Below are positions 25,656 to 33,610 of a stretch of DNA of 64,000 bases, piece by piece. Source of the DNA: Eisenbergiella sp963559585 (lineage in GTDB: Bacteria > Bacillota > Clostridia > Lachnospirales > Lachnospiraceae); assembly GCA_963559585.1 (NCBI GenBank), contig CAUWLJ010000002.1, positions 35,998 through 99,997 on the forward strand, read 5' to 3'. The translations under genes were made by a program, and so were the position numbers. Position 1 is the first letter of the stretch, and each line of letters begins with the position of its first letter. The notes beneath the pieces are model-generated. The model had not been told where the DNA came from. It searched no databases and was given only the letters and a program-made list of their open reading frames with translations.

Positions 25656-27401
25656 TCACTCCATTGCTTTTACCTGCTCCAGCGCCGTCTTTACGCTGTC
25701 CTGCCACCATTTCAGAGACTGCTCCATATTCGCCGCCTTCACGTCCGCAATCAGCTGATCCCTGGCCGCCTCAAAGGCCGCATCGTCCGCCGCCTGCACC
25801 AGACCGGGAAGGGCGCTCATCACGATCTCGTTCACGTTTCCGTCGATTCTGGTAACGTCCTGGGGCACGGAAGGCATCACCGCAGAAAATCTCTGATCAT
25901 AAGTGCTGTTGTCAATGCAGATCCCTGCCTCCACCCGTTTTCTGGCGTACTCCGCCGGGTAGGAAACGCCCAGGGTTTCGCACATATCCTTATCCGTGGC
26001 GCTCAGGCCTCTGGAGAGCATCTCCGGCGTATTCCACAGGGAAGCCGGCGCGCCGTCAGACAGAACGGAGGATGCTCCGATACCGCCCCAGTTGTTCCAG
26101 GAGGAAAGCGCAAGCTTGCTCCACGCATCCGCCTGGGCAGGGTCCTCCTTCATCTGGATCACCTTGTCGGTAAGGTAGGGCTTTCCATCCTCTCCCACAT
26201 CCCAGTGCTCTCCCTTCACACCGGAATACTGCAGACGGGCAAATTCCTCGCTGTTGATATAGTCCAGGAACATCACTGCGCGCTCCACATTCTTGCTGTG
26301 CGCGGAAACGAACAGCAGCTTGTCGTTCCAGCCCACCTGAGAATAGCCGCCCTGCCAGGTATTATAGGCGGGCAGGATCTCCATTCCGGCGATGGAGGAG
26401 GTGTCCTTCAGTACGTTCTGGTTGTATTCTCCATAGTACCAGTTGTTGATGCCGCCCAGATACTGTCCCTTCGTATATTTAGCCGTCAGATCCTCTCCCT
26501 TGGTGATGAAGCAGTCGGGGTCCAGAAGGCCTTCCTTCCACATCTTGTTATAGAAACGCATGTCGTTCCAGAACGGGGTATCAAAGCTTTCGCTCACCAC
26601 ATTGTGGGACACCTCATAAGTTTCCTTATCCAGCAGGTACATCAGGTTGCTGTCCAGGTTCGTATAATTGGAATCAAAGATCCCATGAATCGACCAGGTG
26701 TGCATTCCCACATCGTTGTACATGCCCATGGCGTAGGTGGGAAGCCCTTCCGGTGTTTTGGGGTAAAGCTCCTGCATCTTTTTCATGGCCGCAATATAAT
26801 CATCCGGCGTATTGATCTCCGGCGCGCCGATCTCCTTGTACAGATCCCAGCGTACCACATAGCCAAGACCAAGCGCCTGGGCCGCTTCCCCTCCGCCCTT
26901 TTCTGACACATAGGGCGTAGTAAAATAAACGTTTCCATCGCCGCCGCTCTGATACTGGGCCATCACCTTGTTCCTGAAATCGAACCTTTCACTGGCAAGA
27001 TTCTTTCCGATGGTATCAAAATATTCGTTCAGCGCAACCGCATGCTTGCCCTTCACCACGCTTTCCACGTTTCCGCGGTAAATCAGCATTACATCGGGAA
27101 GCTCTCCGCTGGCCAGATCCAGCCCCAGCTTCTGCTGATCGTAATTAACCAGCTTCAGTTCAATATTCAGTTTTTCATTGATCTGCTGCACGATCTCCGT
27201 GGGCCACCACTGGTTATCCGCCGAATTTCCCCGGTCTATCCCTCCTACCACCAGCTCGATTTTCTCAGAGGTATCGCCGGAGACCTCTTTTGTCTCCTCC
27301 TGGCTTTCAGGAGCGCTCTCCGTCTTTTGTCCGCAGCCGGCCAGCCCGGAAACCAGCAGAGCCGCCGCACATAGGAATGCCGTTGCCTTTCTTTTTCTCA
27401 T
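25656..27401 (-). CDS. LplA-type extracellular solute-binding lipoprotein
   Basis: This is a 581-residue binding protein, the length typical of LplA/YtcQ. The signal peptide ends in VSGLAGC near residue 23, followed by a short Glu/Ser linker and then the binding domain from IELVVGGIDRG. It contains DVMLIYRG, VVRWDLYKEIG and FVSAHSKNVERAVMFLDYI, common in this oligosaccharide-binding group. It is the first gene of an operon with two permeases and a fucosidase. The upstream promoter is preceded by an array of 20-bp repeats. Members of this group bind uronate- or fucose-containing oligosaccharides. Confidence 0.88.
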   Translation of the reverse strand: MRKRKATAFLCAAALLVSGLAGCGQKTESAPESQEETKEVSGDTSEKIELVVGGIDRGNSADNQWWPTEIVQQINEKLNIELKLVNYDQQKLGLDLASGELPDVMLIYRGNVESVVKGKHAVALNEYFDTIGKNLASERFDFRNKVMAQYQSGGDGNVYFTTPYVSEKGGGEAAQALGLGYVVRWDLYKEIGAPEINTPDDYIAAMKKMQELYPKTPEGLPTYAMGMYNDVGMHTWSIHGIFDSNYTNLDSNLMYLLDKETYEVSHNVVSESFDTPFWNDMRFYNKMWKEGLLDPDCFITKGEDLTAKYTKGQYLGGINNWYYGEYNQNVLKDTSSIAGMEILPAYNTWQGGYSQVGWNDKLLFVSAHSKNVERAVMFLDYINSEEFARLQYSGVKGEHWDVGEDGKPYLTDKVIQMKEDPAQADAWSKLALSSWNNWGGIGASSVLSDGAPASLWNTPEMLSRGLSATDKDMCETLGVSYPAEYARKRVEAGICIDNSTYDQRFSAVMPSVPQDVTRIDGNVNEIVMSALPGLVQAADDAAFEAARDQLIADVKAANMEQSLKWWQDSVKTALEQVKAME

Positions 27402-27454
27402 TCTTTCTTCCCCTTTTCATTTTGTATGTGTACTTTGCTCTTCTTCATGGGTTT

Positions 27455-27484
27455 ATTTTACATTTTTCTATACACATTGTTCAA
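27455..27484 (-). promoter_or_regulatory. Promoter of the Lpl/fucosidase operon
   Basis: On the minus strand TTGAAC and TAAAAT are separated by 18 bp, about 55 bp upstream of the binding-protein ATG. The spacing is slightly long, as expected for an activator-dependent promoter. Confidence 0.6.
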
Positions 27485-27511
27485 GAAAGGATCTTCCAAC
27501 ATTCCCGGATA

Positions 27512-27636
27512 TTTACCCGTCCTTTTTTTCTGTATCCCCTGGTATGTTACGCTTTTCCCGGATATTTTACGATTTTCCCGGATATTTTACGATTTTCCTG
27601 GATATTTTACGGTTGTCTCCGATATGTTACGATTCT
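27512..27636. repeat. Array of about six 20-bp direct repeats upstream of the Lpl promoter
   Basis: The unit CCCGGATATTTTACGATTTT occurs exactly at 27557 and 27577, with close variants at 27537, 27597 and 27617 and a partial one near 27512. The period is exactly 20 bp, close to two helical turns. The last unit runs up to and slightly into the sensor-kinase stop. The array begins about 30 bp upstream of the -35 box. It is probably a stacked binding site for the AraC-type response regulator encoded upstream. Confidence 0.8.
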
Positions 27637-29486
27637 TTATGGCATTTACCGATTTCCTCATCTTTCCCGGAAAACTTTCCAGGAATTTTCACAATCACCG
27701 CCGTTTCCTCTTCCTCTGAAAAGACGCCCATCCCCGCTTCCATGCCGTACAGAAGGAACAGCCTTTTGTTCACGTTCAAAAGGCCGATGCTCCCGGCGGC
27801 GGCGTCCGGCTCCCGGCGGCGCTCCAGCGCCTCGTTCAGCCCTTCCAGCACACTCCTCTCAATCCGGTTCCCCGTATTCCTCACAGTCGCTTCCAGCATC
27901 CCGTCCCTTTTTCTAATTCCAATCCGTATCCGCATGGTGTCCCCTGGGATCATACCGTGGGTGAAGCAGTTTTCCAGGATCGGCTGCAGGGTAAATCTGG
28001 GAAATTGGCACGCCTCCAGACCTTCGCCGCAGTCCGCATGATATTCCAGCGCGCCGCCGAACCGCAGGGTGAGCATTTTCACATAGCTGTCCAGAAAATC
28101 CAGTTCCTCCCCCACTGTCCAGAAGGAAGAGGGGGAACGCAGAATGGGTTCCATAATCCTGGCCAGCAGAAGCAGGGCGTCCGCCACCTTGGGATTGTTG
28201 TTCATCACCGCCATCCACCGGATCGAGTTGAGGGAATTATAAAGGAAATGGGGGTTAATCTGGTATTGCAGTGTTTTCAGTTCCTCCGCCGCCATTTCCT
28301 GATCCATGCTCCTCACCCGGCCGATCAGAGCCCTGATCGTATCCACCGTGGTGCCGAACTGCTCTCCCAGCGCATCCATTTCCGCAATCCCGCTGGGCGG
28401 AAAGCAGACCGGCTCCAGATTCCCCTCCTGCACCCGTTTCATTCCCTGTATAATCCGCTCCACCGGTTTGGTATACTTTCCGATCCATGCGATGAAAAAG
28501 GCGCACATCAGGCTCAGGGTAAAAAACCACAGGAACAGAAGAACCATCCTCAGCTCATTGGCCTGCTGCTGATAGACCCTTTTGGGTATCTCGTTCACCA
28601 GCGTCCAGCCGTACTGGGGAAGCTCATAATAAATGATCTGATACGCCTCCCCGCTCTCCTTTCGGAAGCTGAATTCCCCCACCGGGGAGCCGTCGGGAAG
28701 AAGCTGCGCATACTCTGGCCTTCCGCTTCTCTCCCCATCGTCTGTCCGTGAAATGATCCGTTTCTCCCCGTCCAGCAGCAGTGCCGTATTTTCATTGTAC
28801 AGAACCTGAGAATAGCACTCTCTCAATCCCATGTCCCCTACGGACACGATGAGATAGGAGGTTCCGCCTTCCCCAAAGGCTATCGTCCTGACCCCCACCA
28901 GCATTTTCATTGCCACACTGCCGCGCCCCTCAAAAAAGCTGGCAAAATCATGCTTTTCCCGAAACTGCTCTCTCATTTCCTCCGCCCCGGACCAAAGATA
29001 GAAGGGATACCTGGACTCCGACCGCTTCAAAAATCCAGCCGCCTCTCCCTTCTGGGAAAAGTCTGCCACAATCGTCCTCCCCCAGTCTGTGATCCCCAGC
29101 GCCCGGCCCTCTTCATTGATTACCGCCACCCCCGACAGGTCGGGATTGTAGTTCATGATCTCTGTCAGCGCCTCCACAACCCGCATATCCTCCCTGCTGC
29201 GCTGTACAGGAAGCTCCGCTCCGCCCTCCAGATAGTCCAGCACCGCATCTTCGTCCAGCAGCCTGTTGGCATTGTCCGCCGCCTGCTGCAACTTGCGGTT
29301 GATATTGCGCTCCGTCTGTTCAAAGGTCAAGGTTGTGGCCTTCAGGTTGGTATCCTCCAGCCTTTTGATGAATACCTTATACGCCCCCCAGGAGCTGACG
29401 GAAAGCAGGATCGCCGCCCCCAGAAGGATGATCCGCAGCAGACGCAGCCGCCAGGACAGCGCTTTCCTTTTCTGAACCTCTCCCAT
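27627..29486 (-). CDS. Sensor histidine kinase (YesM type)
   Basis: This 619-residue membrane kinase has a first membrane segment at about 15-35 (IILLGAAILLSVSSWGAY), a large extracytoplasmic sensing domain of roughly 250 residues, a second segment (VLLFLWFFTLSLMCAFFIAWI), a HAMP linker, then the His_kinase box QINPHFLYNSLNSIRW with the phosphorylated histidine and a C-terminal ATPase domain (ILENCFTHG, GSIGLLNVNKRL). It would detect an extracellular oligosaccharide and phosphorylate the partner AraC-type regulator. The ATG at 29486 follows GGAGGAAAA; a longer frame translates the repeated leader and is rejected. Confidence 0.9.
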   Translation of the reverse strand: MGEVQKRKALSWRLRLLRIILLGAAILLSVSSWGAYKVFIKRLEDTNLKATTLTFEQTERNINRKLQQAADNANRLLDEDAVLDYLEGGAELPVQRSREDMRVVEALTEIMNYNPDLSGVAVINEEGRALGITDWGRTIVADFSQKGEAAGFLKRSESRYPFYLWSGAEEMREQFREKHDFASFFEGRGSVAMKMLVGVRTIAFGEGGTSYLIVSVGDMGLRECYSQVLYNENTALLLDGEKRIISRTDDGERSGRPEYAQLLPDGSPVGEFSFRKESGEAYQIIYYELPQYGWTLVNEIPKRVYQQQANELRMVLLFLWFFTLSLMCAFFIAWIGKYTKPVERIIQGMKRVQEGNLEPVCFPPSGIAEMDALGEQFGTTVDTIRALIGRVRSMDQEMAAEELKTLQYQINPHFLYNSLNSIRWMAVMNNNPKVADALLLLARIMEPILRSPSSFWTVGEELDFLDSYVKMLTLRFGGALEYHADCGEGLEACQFPRFTLQPILENCFTHGMIPGDTMRIRIGIRKRDGMLEATVRNTGNRIERSVLEGLNEALERRREPDAAAGSIGLLNVNKRLFLLYGMEAGMGVFSEEEETAVIVKIPGKFSGKDEEIGKCHKES

Positions 29487-29489
29487 TTT

Positions 29490-29576
29490 TTCCTCCATGC
29501 CGGAGCGTTTTAGCTTCACTTGCGATCCACACAGTTTTGTGACGCTCCGGCACAAAACTGTTGATTGAAAATCAGC
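29490..29576 (-). promoter_or_regulatory. Structured leader of the sensor kinase gene (repeat copy A)
   Basis: On the minus strand ACAGTTTTGTG and CACAAAACTGT form a perfect 11-bp hairpin with loop CCGGAGCGT (29531-29561). After 22 bases comes ACGCTCCGG (29508-29500), an exact complement of the loop, then CATGGAGG and the ATG. A 46-bp block (29531-29576) recurs at 30989-31034 with one mismatch. Confidence 0.65.
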
Positions 29577-29716
29577 CATCAGGCTTATCTTCAATCTTTT
29601 CTTCCCCTTCCTCTCATCCACCTAAGAAGCCCCATGATGGCAGGACGCCCACAGAATTCCTTTTTCAAGAAGCCGTCTGCCAGACAGCTTACCTCCTGAG
29701 GGCGCAGACGGAATGG

Positions 29717-30910
29717 TCACCTGCCTCCATCCCTGCCCGCAAAGGAATGCCCTCCCGCCCTCTGCTTCCTCCTGTAGTCTCCCGGGTTCATGCCCTCCTT
29801 CTGTTTGAAGGTCTGGCTGAAATGCTCCACCGTATGAAAGCCCGTTTCCTCCGCAATCCGATACAGATATTCCTCCGTATTGGAAAGCAGGAGCTTTGCC
29901 TTCTCGATCCTGATATCGTTCAGATAATTCACAAAGGAAATCCCCGTTTCCTTTTTAAACAGGGTGGAAAAATAGTTGGGACTCAGCCCCACCTCTGCCG
30001 AGATCTCCGCCAGCGTCACGTTTTCCCTGTAATGGTTCAGTATGTAGTCCACCGCCCGGAACACGATCCGGTCCTGCTCCATCCCCCTGCCGCCGCACAG
30101 CTTCAGAAGCATCTGCGTTTCTGCGGGCAGGGCGGAAAGCTCCCCGCTGATCTGCTGTGTCACCTGGCTGAAGCTCCCCTCCAGAAGAGACTGTATCATC
30201 TGGGAAATCCGCCCGAACCGGCTGTCTGTACAGGAAACAGCCTCTGAATGAAAGGCCGCCGCCTCCTGTCCGCTCCACACAATATCGCTTCCTCGCAGAT
30301 TGTCATGAAGCACGCTCTTTACGAATGCCGCTCCCATCTCGTTTAATGGTCTGCCGCCGGGGGAAATGATGCGGAATACCGTCATGGAGCGATAGAGCGG
30401 TTCCCCGTATCCCGCCTTTTTCCACCTTTCCCGGAACTCCTTCTCTCCGATCTGCCTCTTCAGCACAAACGCTTCCAGCAGCTCCTCCCGGGAACAGTCT
30501 TCCGTCTCCCGGCTTTCCCCGCCTCCGCCGCTTTCATCCAGCCGCTTCTGAGCCCGGCCAAGCAGCTCCTCCACCTCCGGTATCGTCATGCTCGCCTTCA
30601 GCACATACCCCAGCACATCCCATCGGATCAGCTTTTGCAGCAGTTCAAAATCATTCAGACAGGATATGACGATGATTGCGCACCGCCTGTCCCTCTCTCT
30701 GATTTTCTCTATCAGCTCCAGCCCGCTCATCCCCGGCATCCTGATATCCGTGATCACCACATCCGGCTTCAGCTCCTCATATCTGGAAAACGCCAGGCTT
30801 CCGCTTTCCTCCTCCGCCGCAATCTCCATGCCGAACCTGCGCCAGTCGATTGAATTTTTCAGTCCGATCCTCACCAACAGCTCGTCCTCTGCCAGCAATA
30901 CCTTGTACAT
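29717..30910 (-). CDS. Response regulator with AraC-type DNA-binding domain (YesN type)
   Basis: This 397-residue protein has a receiver domain at 1-120 (AEDE at 7-10, phospho-acceptor D55 in VVITDIRMPG), a linker of about 170 residues, and a C-terminal AraC domain with two helix-turn-helix motifs (VTLAEISAEVGLSPNYFSTLFKKETG; IAEETGFHTVEHFSQTFKQKEG). It is the partner of the YesM-type kinase encoded next and the likely activator of the Lpl/fucosidase operon through the 20-bp repeats. An in-frame start 51 bp upstream lies inside the repeated leader; the chosen ATG follows GGAGGG. Confidence 0.9.
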   Translation of the reverse strand: MYKVLLAEDELLVRIGLKNSIDWRRFGMEIAAEEESGSLAFSRYEELKPDVVITDIRMPGMSGLELIEKIRERDRRCAIIVISCLNDFELLQKLIRWDVLGYVLKASMTIPEVEELLGRAQKRLDESGGGGESRETEDCSREELLEAFVLKRQIGEKEFRERWKKAGYGEPLYRSMTVFRIISPGGRPLNEMGAAFVKSVLHDNLRGSDIVWSGQEAAAFHSEAVSCTDSRFGRISQMIQSLLEGSFSQVTQQISGELSALPAETQMLLKLCGGRGMEQDRIVFRAVDYILNHYRENVTLAEISAEVGLSPNYFSTLFKKETGISFVNYLNDIRIEKAKLLLSNTEEYLYRIAEETGFHTVEHFSQTFKQKEGMNPGDYRRKQRAGGHSFAGRDGGR

Positions 30911-31034
30911 GCTTCCCTCCATACCGGAGCGTTTTTGCCTCCGGATGCAATGAGAAAACACACTTGCGGTTTCTCATCTGAAATCCTGACAGTTTTGTGA
31001 CGCTCCTGCACAAAACTGTTGATTGAAAATCAGC
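30911..31034 (-). promoter_or_regulatory. Structured leader of the response regulator gene (repeat copy B)
   Basis: On the minus strand an 11-bp hairpin with loop CAGGAGCGT (30989-31019) lies upstream of ACGCTCCGG (30932-30924), TATGGAGGG and the ATG. The loop and leader match over 7-8 bases. It has the same layout as copy A with a longer spacer. The 480-bp gap 30911-31390 also holds a TATAAT-type promoter near 31146-31151 and a stem at 31285-31314. Confidence 0.6.
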
Positions 31035-31048
31035 ACTCGGGCTTACTT

Positions 31049-31132
31049 TCACACTTCTTCCCCCGTTTGTTTCTGCCCTCCTATACTGACTGAATATGAC
31101 TCATCCCACAACAGCAGAGCAGATCTTTCCAT
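31049..31132 (-). pseudogene. Possible fragment of a bacteriohemerythrin
   Basis: A 27-codon frame contains LLLWDESYSVSIGGQKQ, which resembles the conserved WDxxYSVxI start of bacterial hemerythrins but lacks the following DxQH iron ligands and stops soon after. It could be a gene relic in the leader of the response regulator, or a chance match. There is no good ribosome site. Confidence 0.25.
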
Positions 31133-31284
31133 GATCGTTACCCCCATTATACGACAACGCAAAGAATATGAAAATATACTTTTCTGCCTTATAAAACGGA
31201 AAGATTGGAAGAAAAGGCAAGGATACCTTGTGTCCCATTCTCTGCCCACTCTCCTGTCTCTTCTAATGGCACGCCACGGTCAAA

Positions 31285-31314
31285 GCGGAGGATCTGTATT
31301 CTCAGATCCCCCGC
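31285..31314. terminator. Weak terminator-like stem after the glycerate kinase
   Basis: GCGGAGGATCTG pairs with CAGATCCCCCGC (one mismatch) around a 6-base loop. A short TTT follows on the minus strand and CTTTCC on the plus strand. It lies about 75 bp after the end of the twelve-gene minus-strand operon. Confidence 0.45.
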
Positions 31315-31390
31315 CTTTCCTTCTTCCGTTATTCCGCTTTTTCTGCCTGTTTACAGCCATTTTCTTATCCTGTCAGGAGCATTCCGGCGC

Positions 31391-32611
31391 TTACCTGCAC
31401 AGCAGGACGGCCACATCGTTCACATTCGTTCCGGTAGCTCCCGTCATAATCAGGCCGTCCACCCGCTCCAGGGCATGGTAGGAATCATTGTCTTCCAGAA
31501 CCTGATCCACCTTCAACCCCAGCCTTTCCAGGCTGGAAGCCGTATCCCCATCCACGATTCCGCCCGCCGCATCGGTGGGGCCGTCGGTTCCATCCGATCC
31601 CAGAGAAAACAGCACCACATCCCTTCTGCCGCTCAGCCTTCCGGCGCCGCTCAGGGCCAGCTCCTGATTCCTGCCGCCCAGTCCCTTTCCTGTGACCTTC
31701 ACCACCGTCTCTCCTCCGGCGATAACGGCAAAGGGTTTCCGATAATCAGAATCCGCATAAGAGGCCAGCCACTTTCCAGCCTCCCTGGCCTCGCACTGCA
31801 TTGAGGTGGTCAGAATGTGGGGTGCATATCCCAGCTCCCTGGCATGCTCCGCCGCAGACCGGCACAGATCCTTAACGCTCCCCACCACATGATTTTCAAT
31901 ACACAGCTCCTGGCAGGGACTGCTACCCAACAAGATCTTTTCCACCCTTTCATCCAGGCTCAGCTGATATTTCTCAAGGATGGCTCTGACCTCCTGTACA
32001 GTGGAATCATCGGGATAGGTCAGGCCGGAGGCAATCATATCGTCATGATCGCCAATGATGTCGGAAAGGATGATGGAGTATGCTTTCGCGCCCTTCAGAC
32101 AGCCGGCCAGCTTTCCTCCCTTTATGGCCGACAGCTTTTTACGCAGCACATTGATCTCCGTGATTCCTGCGCCGCAGAACAGAAGCTTCCGGGTCACCTC
32201 CTGAATATCCGCCAGAGTAAGCCCCGGCATGGGAAGCTCCACCAGGGAGGAGCCGCCGCCTGACAGAAGCAGCAGAACGGTGTCTCCCTCTGACGCCTCC
32301 TGCACCAGTTTCAGCACTTTCTCCGCTCCCCGGACGGAATTTTCATCGGGTGTGGGATGGCCCGCTTCCAGAATCTCAAAACGCTCCAGTTCTCCCTGGG
32401 AATGCTGATATTTGGTTACAATAACCCCCTTTTCCAGACGGCTGCCCAGGAACTCTGCGGCCGTCTCTGCCATGATCCATGCCGCCTTTCCTATAGCCGC
32501 CACATAAACTCTTCCTGTAAAAGCCAGCTTCTGAAGGGAATCCCTCACCGCTCTGTCCGGCAGACAGTCGGCTATTGTTTTGTTTATAATCTGAAAAGCA
32601 TCCTCACGCAT
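31391..32611 (-). CDS. Glycerate 2-kinase (GckA/MOFRL type)
   Basis: The enzyme phosphorylates D-glycerate to 2-phosphoglycerate, which enters lower glycolysis. At 406 residues it matches the DUF4147/MOFRL family: VAAIGKAAWIMA near residue 38, AGHPTPDENS, the phosphate-binding LLLLSGGGSSL near 115, and the C-terminal MOFRL segment GGRNQELAL, LGSDGTDGPTDAAGG. It is the last gene of the CdaR-linked operon, directly after the tartronate-semialdehyde-reductase-like gene, so the two steps tartronate semialdehyde to glycerate to 2-phosphoglycerate are encoded side by side. The start follows GAGGAAAAGG. Confidence 0.9.
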   Translation of the reverse strand: MREDAFQIINKTIADCLPDRAVRDSLQKLAFTGRVYVAAIGKAAWIMAETAAEFLGSRLEKGVIVTKYQHSQGELERFEILEAGHPTPDENSVRGAEKVLKLVQEASEGDTVLLLLSGGGSSLVELPMPGLTLADIQEVTRKLLFCGAGITEINVLRKKLSAIKGGKLAGCLKGAKAYSIILSDIIGDHDDMIASGLTYPDDSTVQEVRAILEKYQLSLDERVEKILLGSSPCQELCIENHVVGSVKDLCRSAAEHARELGYAPHILTTSMQCEAREAGKWLASYADSDYRKPFAVIAGGETVVKVTGKGLGGRNQELALSGAGRLSGRRDVVLFSLGSDGTDGPTDAAGGIVDGDTASSLERLGLKVDQVLEDNDSYHALERVDGLIMTGATGTNVNDVAVLLCR

Positions 32612-32649
32612 ACCCTTTTCCTCGCTGCATATTTTTTGCCCCCTGTTTG

Positions 32650-33534
32650 TCAGCGTTTGATGGATTCTCCTGTCATTTTCTCATAATATCTGACCAGAGC
32701 GGAATGATCCCTTCCTCCCAGACCATCCGCGGCAAGCTGCTGAAGCATCTCCATCACCTGCGAAGTCAGGGGCATTCCCATACCCATGCTGTGACCTGTC
32801 TGCAGTGCATTATTCAAATCCTTTATATGCAGGTCAATCTTGAAGCCCGGTCTGTCATTACCATCCAGCATCATAGGAACCTTAGCATCCATCACCGTGG
32901 ATCCTGCCAGCCCACCTCTAATCGCCTGATAAACCAGCTCTGGATCCACTCCTGCCTTCTTTGACAGAGTAAATGCCTCCGCACAGGCGGCAATATTCAA
33001 AGCCACCACAACCTGATTGGCCAGCTTTGTCGTGTTTCCTGCACCCAGATCCCCACAGTAGACTGCGCTGCTGCCCATTCCAAGAAGCACATCCTTCACC
33101 GTTTCATAGATCTCCTTCTTTCCACCCACCATAATGGAAAGACTTCCATCCACCGCCTTGGGTTCTCCTCCCGACACAGGAGCATCCAGCATTTCAATCC
33201 CTCTGTCTGCCAAAGCTGCCCCCACTTCCTGAGAAGCCAGGGGAGCAATGGAACTCATGTCCACATAAATACAGCCCTGGTCCATTGCATCTGCGATTCC
33301 CTTTTCTCCCAGCACGACTTCCTTTACCTGGGGTGAATTGGGCAGCATGGTAATTACCAGTTCTCTGCCGGAAGCTGCTTCCGCCGCGCTCCGGCACTTT
33401 CTGGCTCCTTCTGCCTCCATCTCCTCAGCCGCAGCCTCCACAATATCGTATACGGCGCAAGTATGTCCTGCTTTCAGCAGGTTCCGGCACATGGGTTTCC
33501 CCATAATTCCCAGTCCTATAAATCCGATTTTCAT
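32650..33534 (-). CDS. garR: Tartronate semialdehyde reductase-like 3-hydroxyacid dehydrogenase (GarR type)
   Basis: This 294-residue NAD(P)-dependent enzyme is of the beta-hydroxyacid dehydrogenase family. The cofactor motif is GLGIMG (7-12), the substrate motif DAPVSGGEPKA (117-127) and the catalytic lysine K170 lies in GNTTKLANQ. GarR reduces tartronate semialdehyde to D-glycerate. The neighbouring glycerate kinase and a CdaR regulator, which in Escherichia coli controls garR and glycerate kinase, support that assignment. An alternative is a related 3-hydroxyisobutyrate-type reductase. The ATG at 33534 follows GGAATGGAGG, a leader-like ribosome site; a longer reading frame translates this leader. 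Confidence 0.85.
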   Translation of the reverse strand: MKIGFIGLGIMGKPMCRNLLKAGHTCAVYDIVEAAAEEMEAEGARKCRSAAEAASGRELVITMLPNSPQVKEVVLGEKGIADAMDQGCIYVDMSSIAPLASQEVGAALADRGIEMLDAPVSGGEPKAVDGSLSIMVGGKKEIYETVKDVLLGMGSSAVYCGDLGAGNTTKLANQVVVALNIAACAEAFTLSKKAGVDPELVYQAIRGGLAGSTVMDAKVPMMLDGNDRPGFKIDLHIKDLNNALQTGHSMGMGMPLTSQVMEMLQQLAADGLGGRDHSALVRYYEKMTGESIKR

Positions 33535-33610
33535 ATTCAACCTTTTCCTCCATTCCGGGCTATTTACAGCGCTTTGGCGCAAAACCCGTATAAAAACAAT
33601 TCTTATCCAT

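Noticed and set aside
25491..26906. 471-codon plus-strand frame opposite the LplA-type receptor
   Set aside because: Shadow of a clear receptor gene on the other strand with no independent start signal.
27512..27636. CRISPR array
   Set aside because: The 20-bp units are contiguous with no spacers, and no cas genes are nearby; a regulatory array is more likely.
27627..29621. Longer start of the sensor kinase at 29621
   Set aside because: The added residues translate the repeated leader (ADFQSTVLCRSVTKL), which also appears in front of another gene, so it is non-coding repeat.
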